This document shows, piece after piece, positions 29,448 to 38,106 of a stretch of DNA of 64,000 nucleotides (position 1 is its first letter; each line of letters starts with the position of its first letter). Source of the DNA: Clostridioides mangenotii TR. Its GTDB lineage: Bacteria; Bacillota; Clostridia; Peptostreptococcales; Peptostreptococcaceae. The stretch is taken from positions 62,001 through 126,000 of the forward strand of contig NZ_AXUS01000004.1 in the NCBI RefSeq assembly GCF_000498755.1, given 5' to 3'. The position numbers and the translations under genes were made by a program. The notes under the pieces were generated by a model. The model was given only the letters and a program-made list of their open reading frames with translations. It was not told where the DNA came from and did no database searches.

Positions 29448-29867
29448 ATGAAAGATACAAAATACATTGATAACTATTTCAAAATATTATCCCTAGCGTT
29501 TTGGCCGATAATATGGTACAAATGGATAGTTATTTCAAATGAGATTATCGAAATATCGCTAGTTACAATCTACTCTATTCTTTGTGTTATATATACATTT
29601 CACTTTATATATTTAAAAACTAAGTGTAATTATGAAATCGATAAAATAGAAGTTTACTACAATTTTAGCACTATACTTGCATTTATTAGCACCTTATACA
29701 GTTTTTTAATTTTTCCAAAAAACTTAACCTTTTTATACTTAAAAATAGCTTTAATTTGTGCTTACTTCTACTTTTCAGTATTGAAAGCAATTAGATACAA
29801 AAGAGAAGAAGGAATTGTAGGGATAATGGGATCGCTACTTCTTGCCGTGATTACAGTATTTTATTAA
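29448..29867 (+). CDS. Small integral membrane protein, unknown function
   Basis: The 139 residues are almost entirely hydrophobic, with four to five predicted helices (ILSLAFWPIIWYKWIVI; ISLVTIYSILCVIYTFHFIYL; FSTILAFISTLYSFLIF; LTFLYLKIALICAYFYFSVL; GIVGIMGSLLLAVITVFY). No charged functional motif or family signature is recognised. AGAAAGGG precedes the ATG. It is separated from azoR by 220 bases and from ppiC by 107 bases, so it is probably transcribed alone. Confidence 0.7.
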   Translation: MKDTKYIDNYFKILSLAFWPIIWYKWIVISNEIIEISLVTIYSILCVIYTFHFIYLKTKCNYEIDKIEVYYNFSTILAFISTLYSFLIFPKNLTFLYLKIALICAYFYFSVLKAIRYKREEGIVGIMGSLLLAVITVFY

Positions 29868-29974
29868 AAATCAAATTAATTACTGGATTTTTATGTTAGA
29901 CATAAGGAGACTTTTCTGATATCATTTTAATTAGTGGTTTGACACAATACAAGAATAAAAAGGAGTAAATAATT

Positions 29975-30730
29975 ATGGAAATAAAAGTACTTGCAACAGT
30001 TGGAGAAAAAGAAATTACTAATTTAGATATCGACAGTGCGCTTAGAACAATGGATCAATACCAAGCGATGCATTTTGGAACTGATGAAGGTAAAAAACAA
30101 TTACTAGATGACTTAATAAACCAAGAACTATTCTATTTAGAATCAGTAGAAAATGGATTAGATAAAGAAGAAGCTTTCTTAGTTGAACTTGAAAAAGTTA
30201 AAGCAAACTTATTAAAGCAAGTTGCAATAAGCAAAGTGTTATCAGGAGTAAGCTTAACTCAAGAAGAGAAATTAGCTTTCTTTGAAGAAAATAAAGCTAA
30301 TTTTGCAAAACCTGAAAACGCTTCAGCTAAACATATATTAGTAGAATCAGAAGATAAAGCTAAAGAAATACTTTCTCAAATAAAAGCTGAAGATGTAACT
30401 TTCGAAGATGCTGCTAAACAACACTCTACTTGTCCTTCTAACGAAGCTGGTGGGGATTTAGGAACTTTCTCTAGAGGACAAATGGTTCCAGAATTTGAAG
30501 AAGTTGTATTCAGCATGAATAAAGGTGAAGTAAGCGAACCTGTTAAAACTCAATTTGGATACCATATAATAAAATTAGATGATGTTCAACCTGGTGGAGA
30601 ATCAACTTTTGAAGAAGTTGAAGGAGAAATCGAAAAGAACTTAATGTACCAAAAACAAAACCAAGTTTACGGTGAAAAAATTGCTTCTTTAAAAGCTAAA
30701 TACGAAAATCTTGTAAGTCACAAAGAATAA
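29975..30730 (+). CDS. Parvulin-type peptidyl-prolyl isomerase, cytoplasmic
   Basis: Residues 1-100 form a SurA/trigger-like helical N-domain (ITNLDIDSALRTMDQYQ...LLDDLINQELFYLES). Residues 112-205 are a PpiC rotamase domain with ASAKHILVESEDKAKEIL, STCPSNEAGGDLGTFSRGQMVPEFEEVVFSMNKGEVSEPVKTQFGYHIIKL in pieces, the usual His and Gly-Gly-Asp-Leu-Gly signatures. No signal peptide or lipobox is present, unlike PrsA, so it acts inside the cell, perhaps as a folding helper. AAAGGAG lies eight bases before the ATG; a terminator follows. Confidence 0.9.
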   Translation: MEIKVLATVGEKEITNLDIDSALRTMDQYQAMHFGTDEGKKQLLDDLINQELFYLESVENGLDKEEAFLVELEKVKANLLKQVAISKVLSGVSLTQEEKLAFFEENKANFAKPENASAKHILVESEDKAKEILSQIKAEDVTFEDAAKQHSTCPSNEAGGDLGTFSRGQMVPEFEEVVFSMNKGEVSEPVKTQFGYHIIKLDDVQPGGESTFEEVEGEIEKNLMYQKQNQVYGEKIASLKAKYENLVSHKE

Positions 30731-30749
30731 TATGTTAATATAAAATAAG

Positions 30750-30778
30750 AGGTGATAGCAATGCTATCGCCTTTTTTT
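30750..30778 (+). terminator. Intrinsic terminator after the PpiC gene
   Basis: AGGTGATAGC pairs with GCTATCGCCT (one U-G) around AAT, followed by seven T. Confidence 0.9.
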
Positions 30779-30888
30779 ATATTTTAATATGCTTAAGATT
30801 AGCGTTTAAATACAATTCATTCCTACTTAATTAATCTCAATTTATATAACTATACTCAAACTATTATCCACATTAAAAAGCTTATAAC

Positions 30889-30957
30889 AAAAAAGGAACA
30901 TTATTATAGTGCACATCTTTAATGATGTACTTATATAATAATATTCCTACTTTTTAC
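30889..30957 (-). terminator. Terminator after the CBS-domain gene
   Basis: AAAAAGGAACATTATTATA and TATAATAATATTCCTACTTTTT form an imperfect long stem with an inner GTGCACATC/GATGTACT pairing. Reading the minus strand, the A run becomes a T tail downstream of the gene that stops at 30989. Confidence 0.75.
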
Positions 30958-30988
30958 TTTGATACTTCTTTAATCAATTTTATATTAA

Positions 30989-31417
30989 CTATCTATCTAG
31001 TACAATTTCTTCTTGAAGGCTCATACGCTCAAAACAATAACCTATTATTTCTCTTCTTTTAATGATCCCAATAAATATATTTTGATCATCGATTACAGGT
31101 ACAAAATTCTGATTTAGAGATTTTATTACTAAATCCTCGATCTTAGCATCTATCGCTACTGGTGCATTATCTTTTTTTCTTTTAATTTCAGTAACAGGCA
31201 TTTTTTCTAATTCTTTCAGATTAAGAGTATATTTGTTTTTTAATGACCATAAGAAGTCTCCTTCTGTAATAGTTCCTATATACTCGCCATCTCTATTAAT
31301 TATCGGAATTGAAGAATATCTATAGTGCTCCATCGTCTCTATAGCTTGTTTTATAGTGTAGTCTTCATATATATATGCTACCTCACTCTTTGGAGTAAGA
31401 AAAAACAATATATTCAT
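30989..31417 (-). CDS. CBS-domain pair protein
   Basis: The 142-residue protein is two CBS repeats: YTIKQAIETMEHYRYSSIPIINRDGEYIGTITEGD (about 21-55) and KIEDLVIKSLNQNFVPVIDDQNIFIGIIKRRE (about 95-127). Such stand-alone pairs bind adenosyl ligands such as AMP, ATP or c-di-AMP and often regulate a partner protein. ATG at 31417 follows GGGGGTG; an upstream ATG at 31435 is less well placed. It is monocistronic, between the PpiC and cold-shock genes, so no partner is indicated. Confidence 0.85.
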   Translation of the reverse strand: MNILFFLTPKSEVAYIYEDYTIKQAIETMEHYRYSSIPIINRDGEYIGTITEGDFLWSLKNKYTLNLKELEKMPVTEIKRKKDNAPVAIDAKIEDLVIKSLNQNFVPVIDDQNIFIGIIKRREIIGYCFERMSLQEEIVLDR

Positions 31418-31610
31418 TACACTATACACCCCCAAACTTATTAAAATACTTAAATTTATTATTCTAAACCTAAGTTTCTTACTACTTCACTTAATTTTAA
31501 CACATTTATAGGTTAATTAACGCTTTTATTGTTATTTTTTATGATTTTTTTGGTAATGTACTATTAATTAAATTTTTGATTGATTTGTTTGATTTTTCCA
31601 AAAAAATAGA

Positions 31611-31634
31611 AAAAACCGCTAAAAAGCGGTTAAT
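31611..31634 (-). terminator. Terminator of the cold shock gene
   Basis: On the minus strand AACCGCT-TTTT-AGCGGTT forms a seven-pair stem followed by a T run. It lies 41 bases after the csp stop codon. Confidence 0.9.
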
Positions 31635-31674
31635 CTCTCATATTACTAGAATACTAATATATATGAATTTTTAA

Positions 31675-31875
31675 TTATAATCTAACAACATTAGCAGCTT
31701 GAGGTCCTTTAGCACCATCAACTACTTCGAATTCTACGCTTTGTCCTTCTTCTAATGACTTGTATCCGTCACCTTGTATTGCTGAGAAGTGTACGAATAC
31801 ATCGTCTTCACCTTCTACAGATATGAATCCAAAACCTTTTTCATTGTTAAACCATTTAACTACACCAGTTTTCAT
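31675..31875 (-). CDS. Cold shock protein, CspA/CspB family
   Basis: The 66-residue OB-fold protein shows RNP1 (KGFGFISV) and RNP2 (DVFVHFSAI), which bind single-stranded RNA or DNA. It acts as an RNA chaperone in cold or stationary phase. TAGGAGG lies seven bases before the ATG. A consensus promoter at 31933-31961 gives a leader of about 50 bases and a terminator follows, so it is a strongly expressed single-gene unit. Confidence 0.96.
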   Translation of the reverse strand: MKTGVVKWFNNEKGFGFISVEGEDDVFVHFSAIQGDGYKSLEEGQSVEFEVVDGAKGPQAANVVRL

Positions 31876-31932
31876 TAATAAATCCTCCTAAAAACAAACA
31901 AATTTAGCTACTTTATCTGTAACCTTAGTATT

Positions 31933-31961
31933 ACTTTATCACATTGACTTACCTTTGTCAA
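31933..31961 (-). promoter_or_regulatory. Promoter of the cold shock gene
   Basis: On the minus strand TTGACA (31956-31961) and TAAAGT (31933-31938) are separated by exactly 17 bases, a near-consensus vegetative sigma factor promoter 58 bases upstream of the csp ATG. Confidence 0.8.
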
Positions 31962-32007
31962 TTAATATTAAACTATACTTTGTTAAAATCTTTATTTTTT
32001 TAATAAT

Positions 32008-33231
32008 TTAATAATTTACTTTAATAATATGAAATTTAATGTCTTTATCGCTCCATCCTAAATCCCACGGAACTAAAAGTCTGTCTGTATTATGACATGT
32101 CACCAAAGGATATCCCTTTGAGTCAAGACCGGTAACAGTCGATACATGTGTTATCCTTCCACCTTTTTCATATCCCACAATATCACCAGGTCTTAAAAAA
32201 TATGCTTCTTTGTAGACTTCTTCAAAAGTTCCCTTTGTTAAAAGCGATCCTCTTCCACTATAAAGCAAATAATTTTTGAACGCCTGTGCATTTACCCATG
32301 CTTTTGTGCCTGCACTTTCACTGTAATTCCAAGTCGCATTTTTTTCAAAACGTCCACTCTCAAACATTATTTGTGAGGCAAAATTTGCACAATCCCCACC
32401 TTCAGGGTTGTAATTTCTGTAGTTATCATTGAACTTAAGTCCATCTTCTTCATCAGCTGCTGATCCAGCGTATTTGTGAGCATAAGAAACACATTTTTTC
32501 TGTTCGGGTGTTAAGTTTAGTTTGATTTCTTTTTTAGAGTCTATAAAGTTTCTAATGTCATCAGATTTTATATTCTCTAAATTTAAAGAATCCGCAAAAG
32601 GGTCCGTATACCACTCTTTAGTAATAATATATTTATTTTTTACTTTCTTTACATGTAGATAGTGCTCTGTCCCAATTCTAAACGTATTTACTTTATCTTT
32701 TTGATTTGCATATGTGTATTTATACTCTGTAGATACAGAGCAAATTACGCCGTAGAGATTCTTCTCTCTTTCCCTAACTTTTCTAACATTTACTTTAGTC
32801 TTTATATTCTTAAATTTAACACCTTGCTTACTAGACCAGTTTTCTAGATACTTCATTTTTTTGATTTCATGTTCATATGCCCAAAGTCCGAATTTTTTAT
32901 CTGTATCAAATATACCTTTTAGTATATCTTCATTCTTATTCAAAATAGCCTTATTTCTAAAATCAAATAAATCTTCGAGTAAAATTTTATATTCTTCTCT
33001 TTCTTCTCTAGCCTTTCTCTCTTCTTTAGTTTCCTTTAGTTTATTTTTGTTATCTCCCTCTACATCTTTTTCTTTATCATCCTTTGTATCGATAAGTTTA
33101 CTTGATTCTAAACTTTCCTCAGTTAAATAAGTATTGCTTAATGTATAAAATCCTGCTCCAAAGAAAACTACTAAAAGTACAAGTCCAACTACTCCTTTGA
33201 TGTACTTATTTTTTAAATTAAGCTTTTTCAA
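32008..33231 (-). CDS. Membrane-anchored amidase-domain protein (Amidase_6)
   Basis: A signal anchor (residues 11-31) is followed by a Lys/Glu-rich segment (40-80) and an unassigned middle domain. A C-terminal amidase_6 domain begins near residue 245: YAHKYAG, then GGDCANFASQIMFESG with the catalytic Cys, and ITHVSTVTG with the likely catalytic His. Clostridial proteins of this type are often cell-surface and taken to act on peptidoglycan or peptide bonds, though few have been tested. The ATG has AGGTG upstream. It stands alone. The exact substrate is unknown. Confidence 0.85.
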   Translation of the reverse strand: MKKLNLKNKYIKGVVGLVLLVVFFGAGFYTLSNTYLTEESLESSKLIDTKDDKEKDVEGDNKNKLKETKEERKAREEREEYKILLEDLFDFRNKAILNKNEDILKGIFDTDKKFGLWAYEHEIKKMKYLENWSSKQGVKFKNIKTKVNVRKVREREKNLYGVICSVSTEYKYTYANQKDKVNTFRIGTEHYLHVKKVKNKYIITKEWYTDPFADSLNLENIKSDDIRNFIDSKKEIKLNLTPEQKKCVSYAHKYAGSAADEEDGLKFNDNYRNYNPEGGDCANFASQIMFESGRFEKNATWNYSESAGTKAWVNAQAFKNYLLYSGRGSLLTKGTFEEVYKEAYFLRPGDIVGYEKGGRITHVSTVTGLDSKGYPLVTCHNTDRLLVPWDLGWSDKDIKFHIIKVNY

Positions 33232-33450
33232 AACTACACCTCCAAACAGTACATCTTTTCTTATTTTTGACGTTCATATATTCTATTATGTCCAGTTTTA
33301 ACAATAAATTGTATCAAAACACTTTATTTTTTAGATAATTTTAATTAATAAACTACTTTTTTTATTCTATTAGTAGTAATATAGTTATATTAGTATTTGT
33401 GCATAAAATTTTAGGCACACTGATTAATTTATAGCAATGGAGGGAATATT

Positions 33451-34272
33451 ATGCAAAAAAAGGTTGCTGCTATACACGATATTTCGGGTGTAGGGAAATG
33501 TTCATTGACAGTAGCTTTACCTGTTCTTTCAGCACTAAAGGTACAATGTTGTCCTTTTCCAACAGCAGTATTATCTAATCAAGTAGGTTATCCAGAATAC
33601 TCTTTTTTAGATTTAACTGATGAGATGCCAAAATACACAAAAGTCTGGGATAAATTAGGGTTTGAGTTCAACTCTATATACACTGGATTTCTAGGTTCAA
33701 TACAGCAGGTCGATATTGTTTCAGATTTTATAGTAAAGCATCCAAATTCTTTTGTGGTTGTGGATCCAGTTATGGGAGATAATGGAGAAATGTATTCTTG
33801 TTTTAGTGAAGATATGAGAATTGAGCTAAGAAAATTAGTCTGTCATTCACATTTAACAACTCCAAATCTAACTGAAGCGTGTTATTTAGCTGGTGAAGAT
33901 TATTCAAAACTCGATTATACAAATGAGGAAATTATGAAAATTGCTCATGAAGTATCAGATCTAGGTCCAGAAAAGGTAGTTATTACTGGAATTGTAAGAA
34001 ATGGAAATGTTCTTAATTTTGCTTACGATAGAAGCACTGATATGACATTTTTTACAACTTCTAAGTATAATGATAAGTCTTACAGTGGAACTGGCGATAT
34101 ATTTGCATCTATCTTATGCGGTATGTTAACCAATGATTTCAATTTTGAATTAGCAGTAAATACTGCAAATGAGTTTATATATAAAACTATTACATATACT
34201 TCTAAATTCGACACTGACCGAAACGAAGGAGTTATGTTTGAGAATTTTTTAAGTGATCTCGCATCTTTGTAG
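33451..34272 (+). CDS. pdxY: Pyridoxal/pyridoxamine kinase
   Basis: This ribokinase-fold enzyme phosphorylates pyridoxal or pyridoxamine to make PLP. The N-terminus AAIHDISGVGKCSLTVALPVL and PTAVLSNQVGYPEY match clostridial PdxY-like kinases. DPVMGDNGEMYS provides the conserved Asp region and YSGTGDIFASILCG is the anion-hole and catalytic GTGD motif. GGAGGG precedes the ATG. Length of 273 is typical. It could support the several PLP enzymes and the MocR regulator in the window. A long hairpin follows. Confidence 0.92.
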   Translation: MQKKVAAIHDISGVGKCSLTVALPVLSALKVQCCPFPTAVLSNQVGYPEYSFLDLTDEMPKYTKVWDKLGFEFNSIYTGFLGSIQQVDIVSDFIVKHPNSFVVVDPVMGDNGEMYSCFSEDMRIELRKLVCHSHLTTPNLTEACYLAGEDYSKLDYTNEEIMKIAHEVSDLGPEKVVITGIVRNGNVLNFAYDRSTDMTFFTTSKYNDKSYSGTGDIFASILCGMLTNDFNFELAVNTANEFIYKTITYTSKFDTDRNEGVMFENFLSDLASL

Positions 34273-34288
34273 GTTCCTAAAAAGCTAA

Positions 34289-34336
34289 ATGGGATGTAAT
34301 TAAAGTGATCTCCGTCCACTTTAATTACATCCCATT
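34289..34336 (+). terminator. Hairpin terminator after pdxY
   Basis: AATGGGATGTAATTAAAGTG and CACTTTAATTACATCCCATT are perfect 20-base complements around a nine-base loop. The tail is T-rich but interrupted, so efficient termination is likely, not certain. Confidence 0.75.
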
Positions 34337-34427
34337 CTCTACTTGTTTTATTTAATGATTATTATAATATATTATCTTCGTGTTTACTTTAATTGTCTTC
34401 TTTATCTTAAAATAATGGTATTCAATT

Positions 34428-35473
34428 TTATTTTTTCTTAAGATACCCTACATTTGCTTTTACGTTATACTGAGTCTCTAATTTTTCTAACGCTTTATCT
34501 ACAAGTCCGTTTATATCTATTATATCTTCTTTTATTTCATTACCATCTTCATCATATTTAAGATCTTCATGGTTGAGATCATTTCTTTGCTCTGAGTGGA
34601 CATTGTAATTAAATTTATATTTATTAGTAGGTAGATTTAAAGTTAATACTGAGTTTGGAGCTTCAATATTTAAATTCTTGGCAACTGGCACTTGTGATTC
34701 TATTCCGACTGACCCTGTTAGATTTTCGCCAATATCTTGCTCTAGTATAGTTATATTCTCTGGCAATTTAGATTCTATATCCTCTATTATGTTTTCATCA
34801 TCATTTGAGTAGATATCAACTGAATTTGATGTAAGTATTATGTCTTTTATTCCAATTATACTTGTTACAGGCATTGATATATCATTATATGACTTTATAT
34901 CTAAAGTTTTTAAATTCTGAATTTCTTTAGGCATCGAATCTCCTCTAAAGGTACCATCAGAAGTTAATTTAAACTCATTTAAAAAGATATCATCTTTTAT
35001 ATTTAAATCGCCACTACCTATAGCTAGATTTAAGTCAACTTTATTTGGTAAATATATTATTATAGAGATATCCTCATAAACAAATATTTCATCTATGAAA
35101 GTTCTTACCATTGAATCTATATCTGTTATTTTTTACCGTAAATTCTATTTTTATCTTCTTCTACGATCAAAGTCTTATCTTTGTTTGAAATACTGTAATT
35201 TAAATTATTAGTAACACCTTTTTTAGTAACTAGCACGCTATCTTTATTGTGGTGTTTTATAGTTATATTTGTTGAGTATGAGTTAATTGCCAACTTATTT
35301 ATATCTTCTTTTTCCTCATAAATATTGTACTCTTGATTCGCCTGGTACTCTTTTTCAGCTCTAAAATCAGATATACTTGGAGTAGCATATAGAAAAGACC
35401 AAACAGTTCCAATTATACCTACAACTAACATAACTATTGCTACTATCGATATTTTTTTATTCACGCTCTCCAT
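34428..35473 (-). pseudogene. DUF4097-type beta-strand repeat protein, frameshifted
   Basis: The 5' part (stopping at 35126) has a membrane helix (residues 8-30) and ends INKLAINSYSTNITIKHHNKD...IYGKK. The 3' part opens with VRTFIDEIFVYEDISIIIYLP and continues with repeated beta-strand units (LNLAIGSGDLNIKD, LKTLDIKSYNDI, IGIKDIILTSNSVDIYSND), the adhesin-like DUF4097 pattern. Adding one A to the six-A run (T run 35129-35134 on the plus strand) joins them as GKKITDIDSMVRTF, making one 348-residue protein. It is the last gene of the PadR-DUF1700 operon, where DUF4097 proteins are commonly found. Confidence 0.85.
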
Positions 35474-36248
35474 CTCCTTTGCTTAAATCAACAGACTTGT
35501 ATTGTATATCTTTTTTCTTTGAGGCTCTTATATATATTCCTCTTGTCTTAATCCAATGGATATATTTTCTAACTAGCCCTTTACTAAATTTCACTACATA
35601 TAGTATGATTTGCCATGCCAATATTTGAAACCCTATAAAGGCTACATATACAAATACAAATACTAGCCATGTATCTGGAATTATGCTAATAAATTTAAAT
35701 ACAAATGGAATCATAATAATAGAAGTTATTGCAGATGCTGCTAAACCAGCTAACGTCGATAGTATAAATAATATTAAACTACCAAAAGGTAGTAACATAA
35801 ACATAGTAAGTATTATTAAAGCACTAAAAACTAAAGCTCTGCTTATGCCTCCAGAATTTCTTTTCCTTTCTTTTTCAATATTTAAAGTCAACAGTTCTGT
35901 GAACCATTTCTGTGATTTTTTTAGAAAATCACTTATCTTTGTACCAACTTGTTTTATACCTTTACCTGTCTTATGCTTAGCTTCGTTAATCTTGCAATTT
36001 AATACTCTTTTGTTTACTATCTGATCATTATCTTCTGAAATTTTATCTCCTTTAATTTGAGATACAAATTCCTCGGAAATGGTCTTTGGAGATCCAAGCT
36101 GAGATATTATCTCCATATCGCTTTTTCCTTCAATTATCCCGTCGACAAAATATTCTTCATAGTCCCTTATAATATCGTTTACTTCATCATAGGAAAAATC
36201 TTTCTTTAAATAATCTCGTAAAATTTCTAGAAATTCTTCTTTACTCAA
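35457..36248 (-). CDS. DUF1700 (HAAS-domain) membrane protein
   Basis: The N-terminal 75 residues (LSKEEFLEILRDYLKKDFSYDEVNDIIRDYEEYF...IISQLGSPKTISEEF) are the helical HAAS/DUF1700 signature. The C-terminal half has about four membrane helices. Such proteins accompany PadR regulators and are thought to modulate envelope stress or partner membrane proteins. TTG at 36248 is chosen because GGGGG lies eight bases upstream. It overlaps the end of padR, so the two are translationally coupled, and its 3' end overlaps the DUF4097 start. The role is inferred from context. Confidence 0.88.
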   Translation of the reverse strand: MSKEEFLEILRDYLKKDFSYDEVNDIIRDYEEYFVDGIIEGKSDMEIISQLGSPKTISEEFVSQIKGDKISEDNDQIVNKRVLNCKINEAKHKTGKGIKQVGTKISDFLKKSQKWFTELLTLNIEKERKRNSGGISRALVFSALIILTMFMLLPFGSLILFILSTLAGLAASAITSIIMIPFVFKFISIIPDTWLVFVFVYVAFIGFQILAWQIILYVVKFSKGLVRKYIHWIKTRGIYIRASKKKDIQYKSVDLSKGDGERE

Positions 36249-36573
36249 AGCCACTACCCCCTTCATCATTGCTAATAAGCACATCAACTGCTTTTACAAA
36301 TGCTCTCCATTCGTGTAACATTTCTTTTAAATTATTTTTTCCAATCTCTGTTATCCTGTAGTACTTTCGTGCAGGACCTTCTGAAGATTCTAAAATGTAT
36401 GTATCAAAGTATGAATCTTTTGTAAGCCTTCTAAGTATCGGGTAAATTGTACCTTCATTTACATCTATGACCTTAGAAATGTTTTGCACAATTTCATATC
36501 CATACATATCTCTGTTGTCAATCAACGCCAGTACGCAAATCTCAAGTACTCCCTTTTTGAATTGTGTATTCAT
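36241..36573 (-). CDS. PadR-family regulator
   Basis: The 110-residue protein has the PadR winged helix: FKKGVLEICVLALIDNRDMYGYEIVQNI, VNEGTIYPILRRLTKDS and GPARKYYRITEIGKNNL. It presumably represses its own operon (PadR-DUF1700-DUF4097) in response to an envelope-related signal. ATG at 36573 follows AAGGAGG at six bases; earlier in-frame ATGs lack such a site. Three copies of an ACAYAGTAGTAT-like motif lie in the upstream 130 bases and are likely operators. Confidence 0.92.
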   Translation of the reverse strand: MNTQFKKGVLEICVLALIDNRDMYGYEIVQNISKVIDVNEGTIYPILRRLTKDSYFDTYILESSEGPARKYYRITEIGKNNLKEMLHEWRAFVKAVDVLISNDEGGSGFE

Positions 36574-36601
36574 ACGTTTCCTCCTTGCTATAAAATTTAT
36601 C

Positions 36602-36703
36602 ATACATAGTAGTATGCAATACACAGTAGTATATTAAAAATTTTTACACATTTAATCAGTATGCCTACTTGTTTATGTTTTTATAATAACATAGTACTGT
36701 GTA
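36602..36703. promoter_or_regulatory. Candidate PadR operator cluster
   Basis: ATACATAGTAGTAT (36602-36615) and ATACACAGTAGTAT (36619-36632) are direct repeats differing at one base. ACATAGTACTGTGT (36690-36703) is the same motif inverted. They bracket the probable padR promoter and lie between padR and the divergent glycosyltransferase gene, so both could be controlled. Confidence 0.6.
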
Positions 36704-36804
36704 ACGCACAATAGAGATTGATATATTTTTGTATAAATGTTGAATAAAAACTCTCTGAAATGTATAATTACACTAACATCTTTAATTTACGGAGGTGCCT
36801 AAAA

Positions 36805-37917
36805 TTGAAAGATAACAACAAAACCATACTAATTCTTACTGCCCAATTTGGTGCTGGACACACGAGTGCTGCTAATGCAATTAAAGATTATTTACTTGAT
36901 GAAAATCCAGATTACAATATTATCATTAGAAACTTTATAACAATCAGCATACCTCAAATGAATAAGCCTATGGTCACACTTTACGAAAACAATACCAAGT
37001 ATACTCCTGTTTTATACAATTCATATTACTATTTTAGGAAATCAGTTGATACAAAACACGATATATCACACATGCTGTATGCTCCAAAGGTTTCAGAGTA
37101 CATATCAAAAATTAAACCCGATATTATAGTCTCTACATTTCCAGTTGCATGTGGCTGTGTTAATGAGTTTAAGCTCAAAAATCCAGACGCAGATATTCCA
37201 AGTGTAACAGTTGTAACGGATGTTGTAGACAGTAATGAATGGATCTATGAAAAAACAGATATGTACTTTGTCCCAACAAATGAAATAAAGAATAGATTTG
37301 TTCACAAAGGTATATCTCCTGACTCTATAAAGGTCACTGGAGTTCCTGTAGGTAAGAGATTTAGCTCAAAGGAAAAAACCGAATCACAATATAGATATAG
37401 ACTTCTACTTCTCGGAGGTGGAAGGGGTCTCTTTGAATTTGATGAAGACTTTATATACTGGATGGACAGTTTTGTCTCTAGATACAAATACCTTATGAAG
37501 ATCACAATAGTAACTGGTAAAAACCATAAATTGTACAAGACTCTTACAGAGAAATATCCTCTAAAAAATATAGAGGTACTTGGGTTTGTTGAAAATATGT
37601 ATGAATTGATACTTAATCATGACCTTATGTTGACTAAACCTGGAGGTGCAACTTTATTTGAAGCTATCAATTCTAAAACACCTGTTATTTTAAAGTATCC
37701 AAAGGTCGGTCAGGAAATTGAAAACGCTAAATTTATTATTGATAAGGGGATAGGTTCTGTATATAAAACTGATAAAGATCTTCAAGTACTCCTAGAAAAA
37801 CTTGTAAAAGGTGAATTAGATTCTTTTATAGACTATGCAAAAGGAAACCTAGATGATTTTATGCAATTAATACATCCAGATAAAATTCCCGATTACTTAG
37901 GTGAATTACTAAAATAA
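36805..37917 (+). CDS. MGDG synthase/UgtP-like processive diacylglycerol glycosyltransferase
   Basis: The GT28-type enzyme has the MGDG-synthase N-domain (LILTAQFGAGHTSAANAIKDYL, about residues 8-29) and a C-terminal nucleotide-sugar domain with VLGFVENMYELILNHDLMLTKPGG and EAINSKTPVI. It would add hexose from UDP-sugar to diacylglycerol, making membrane glycolipids and possibly lipoteichoic acid anchors, at the inner membrane face. TTG at 36805 is supported by GGAGGTG seven bases upstream; an ATG at 36760 adds 15 residues without a site. It is divergent from the PadR envelope operon. A hairpin terminator follows. Confidence 0.87.
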   Translation: MKDNNKTILILTAQFGAGHTSAANAIKDYLLDENPDYNIIIRNFITISIPQMNKPMVTLYENNTKYTPVLYNSYYYFRKSVDTKHDISHMLYAPKVSEYISKIKPDIIVSTFPVACGCVNEFKLKNPDADIPSVTVVTDVVDSNEWIYEKTDMYFVPTNEIKNRFVHKGISPDSIKVTGVPVGKRFSSKEKTESQYRYRLLLLGGGRGLFEFDEDFIYWMDSFVSRYKYLMKITIVTGKNHKLYKTLTEKYPLKNIEVLGFVENMYELILNHDLMLTKPGGATLFEAINSKTPVILKYPKVGQEIENAKFIIDKGIGSVYKTDKDLQVLLEKLVKGELDSFIDYAKGNLDDFMQLIHPDKIPDYLGELLK

Positions 37918-37988
37918 AAAGATCGATTGTTGGCTAGAATATTATTTATAAACTAATATTTCTATTCATCAATCGATCTTAATTTTAT
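37916..37988. terminator. Bidirectional hairpin terminator
   Basis: AAGATCGATTG and CAATCGATCTT form the base. An inner TAGAATATTA/TAATATTTCTA pairing continues the stem, and A/T flanks give T-rich tails on both strands. It separates the convergent glycosyltransferase and glutamine synthetase genes. Confidence 0.8.
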
Positions 37989-38106
37989 TATTAAGCTATA
38001 CCGTAGCTTTATATGGTAAAGTTAAAATTTTCAGCATATTATTTCAAGTGTTTAATTTTCACTGTATTTTTTATTACACTTAAATATATATTCTGAAATA
38101 CATTTA

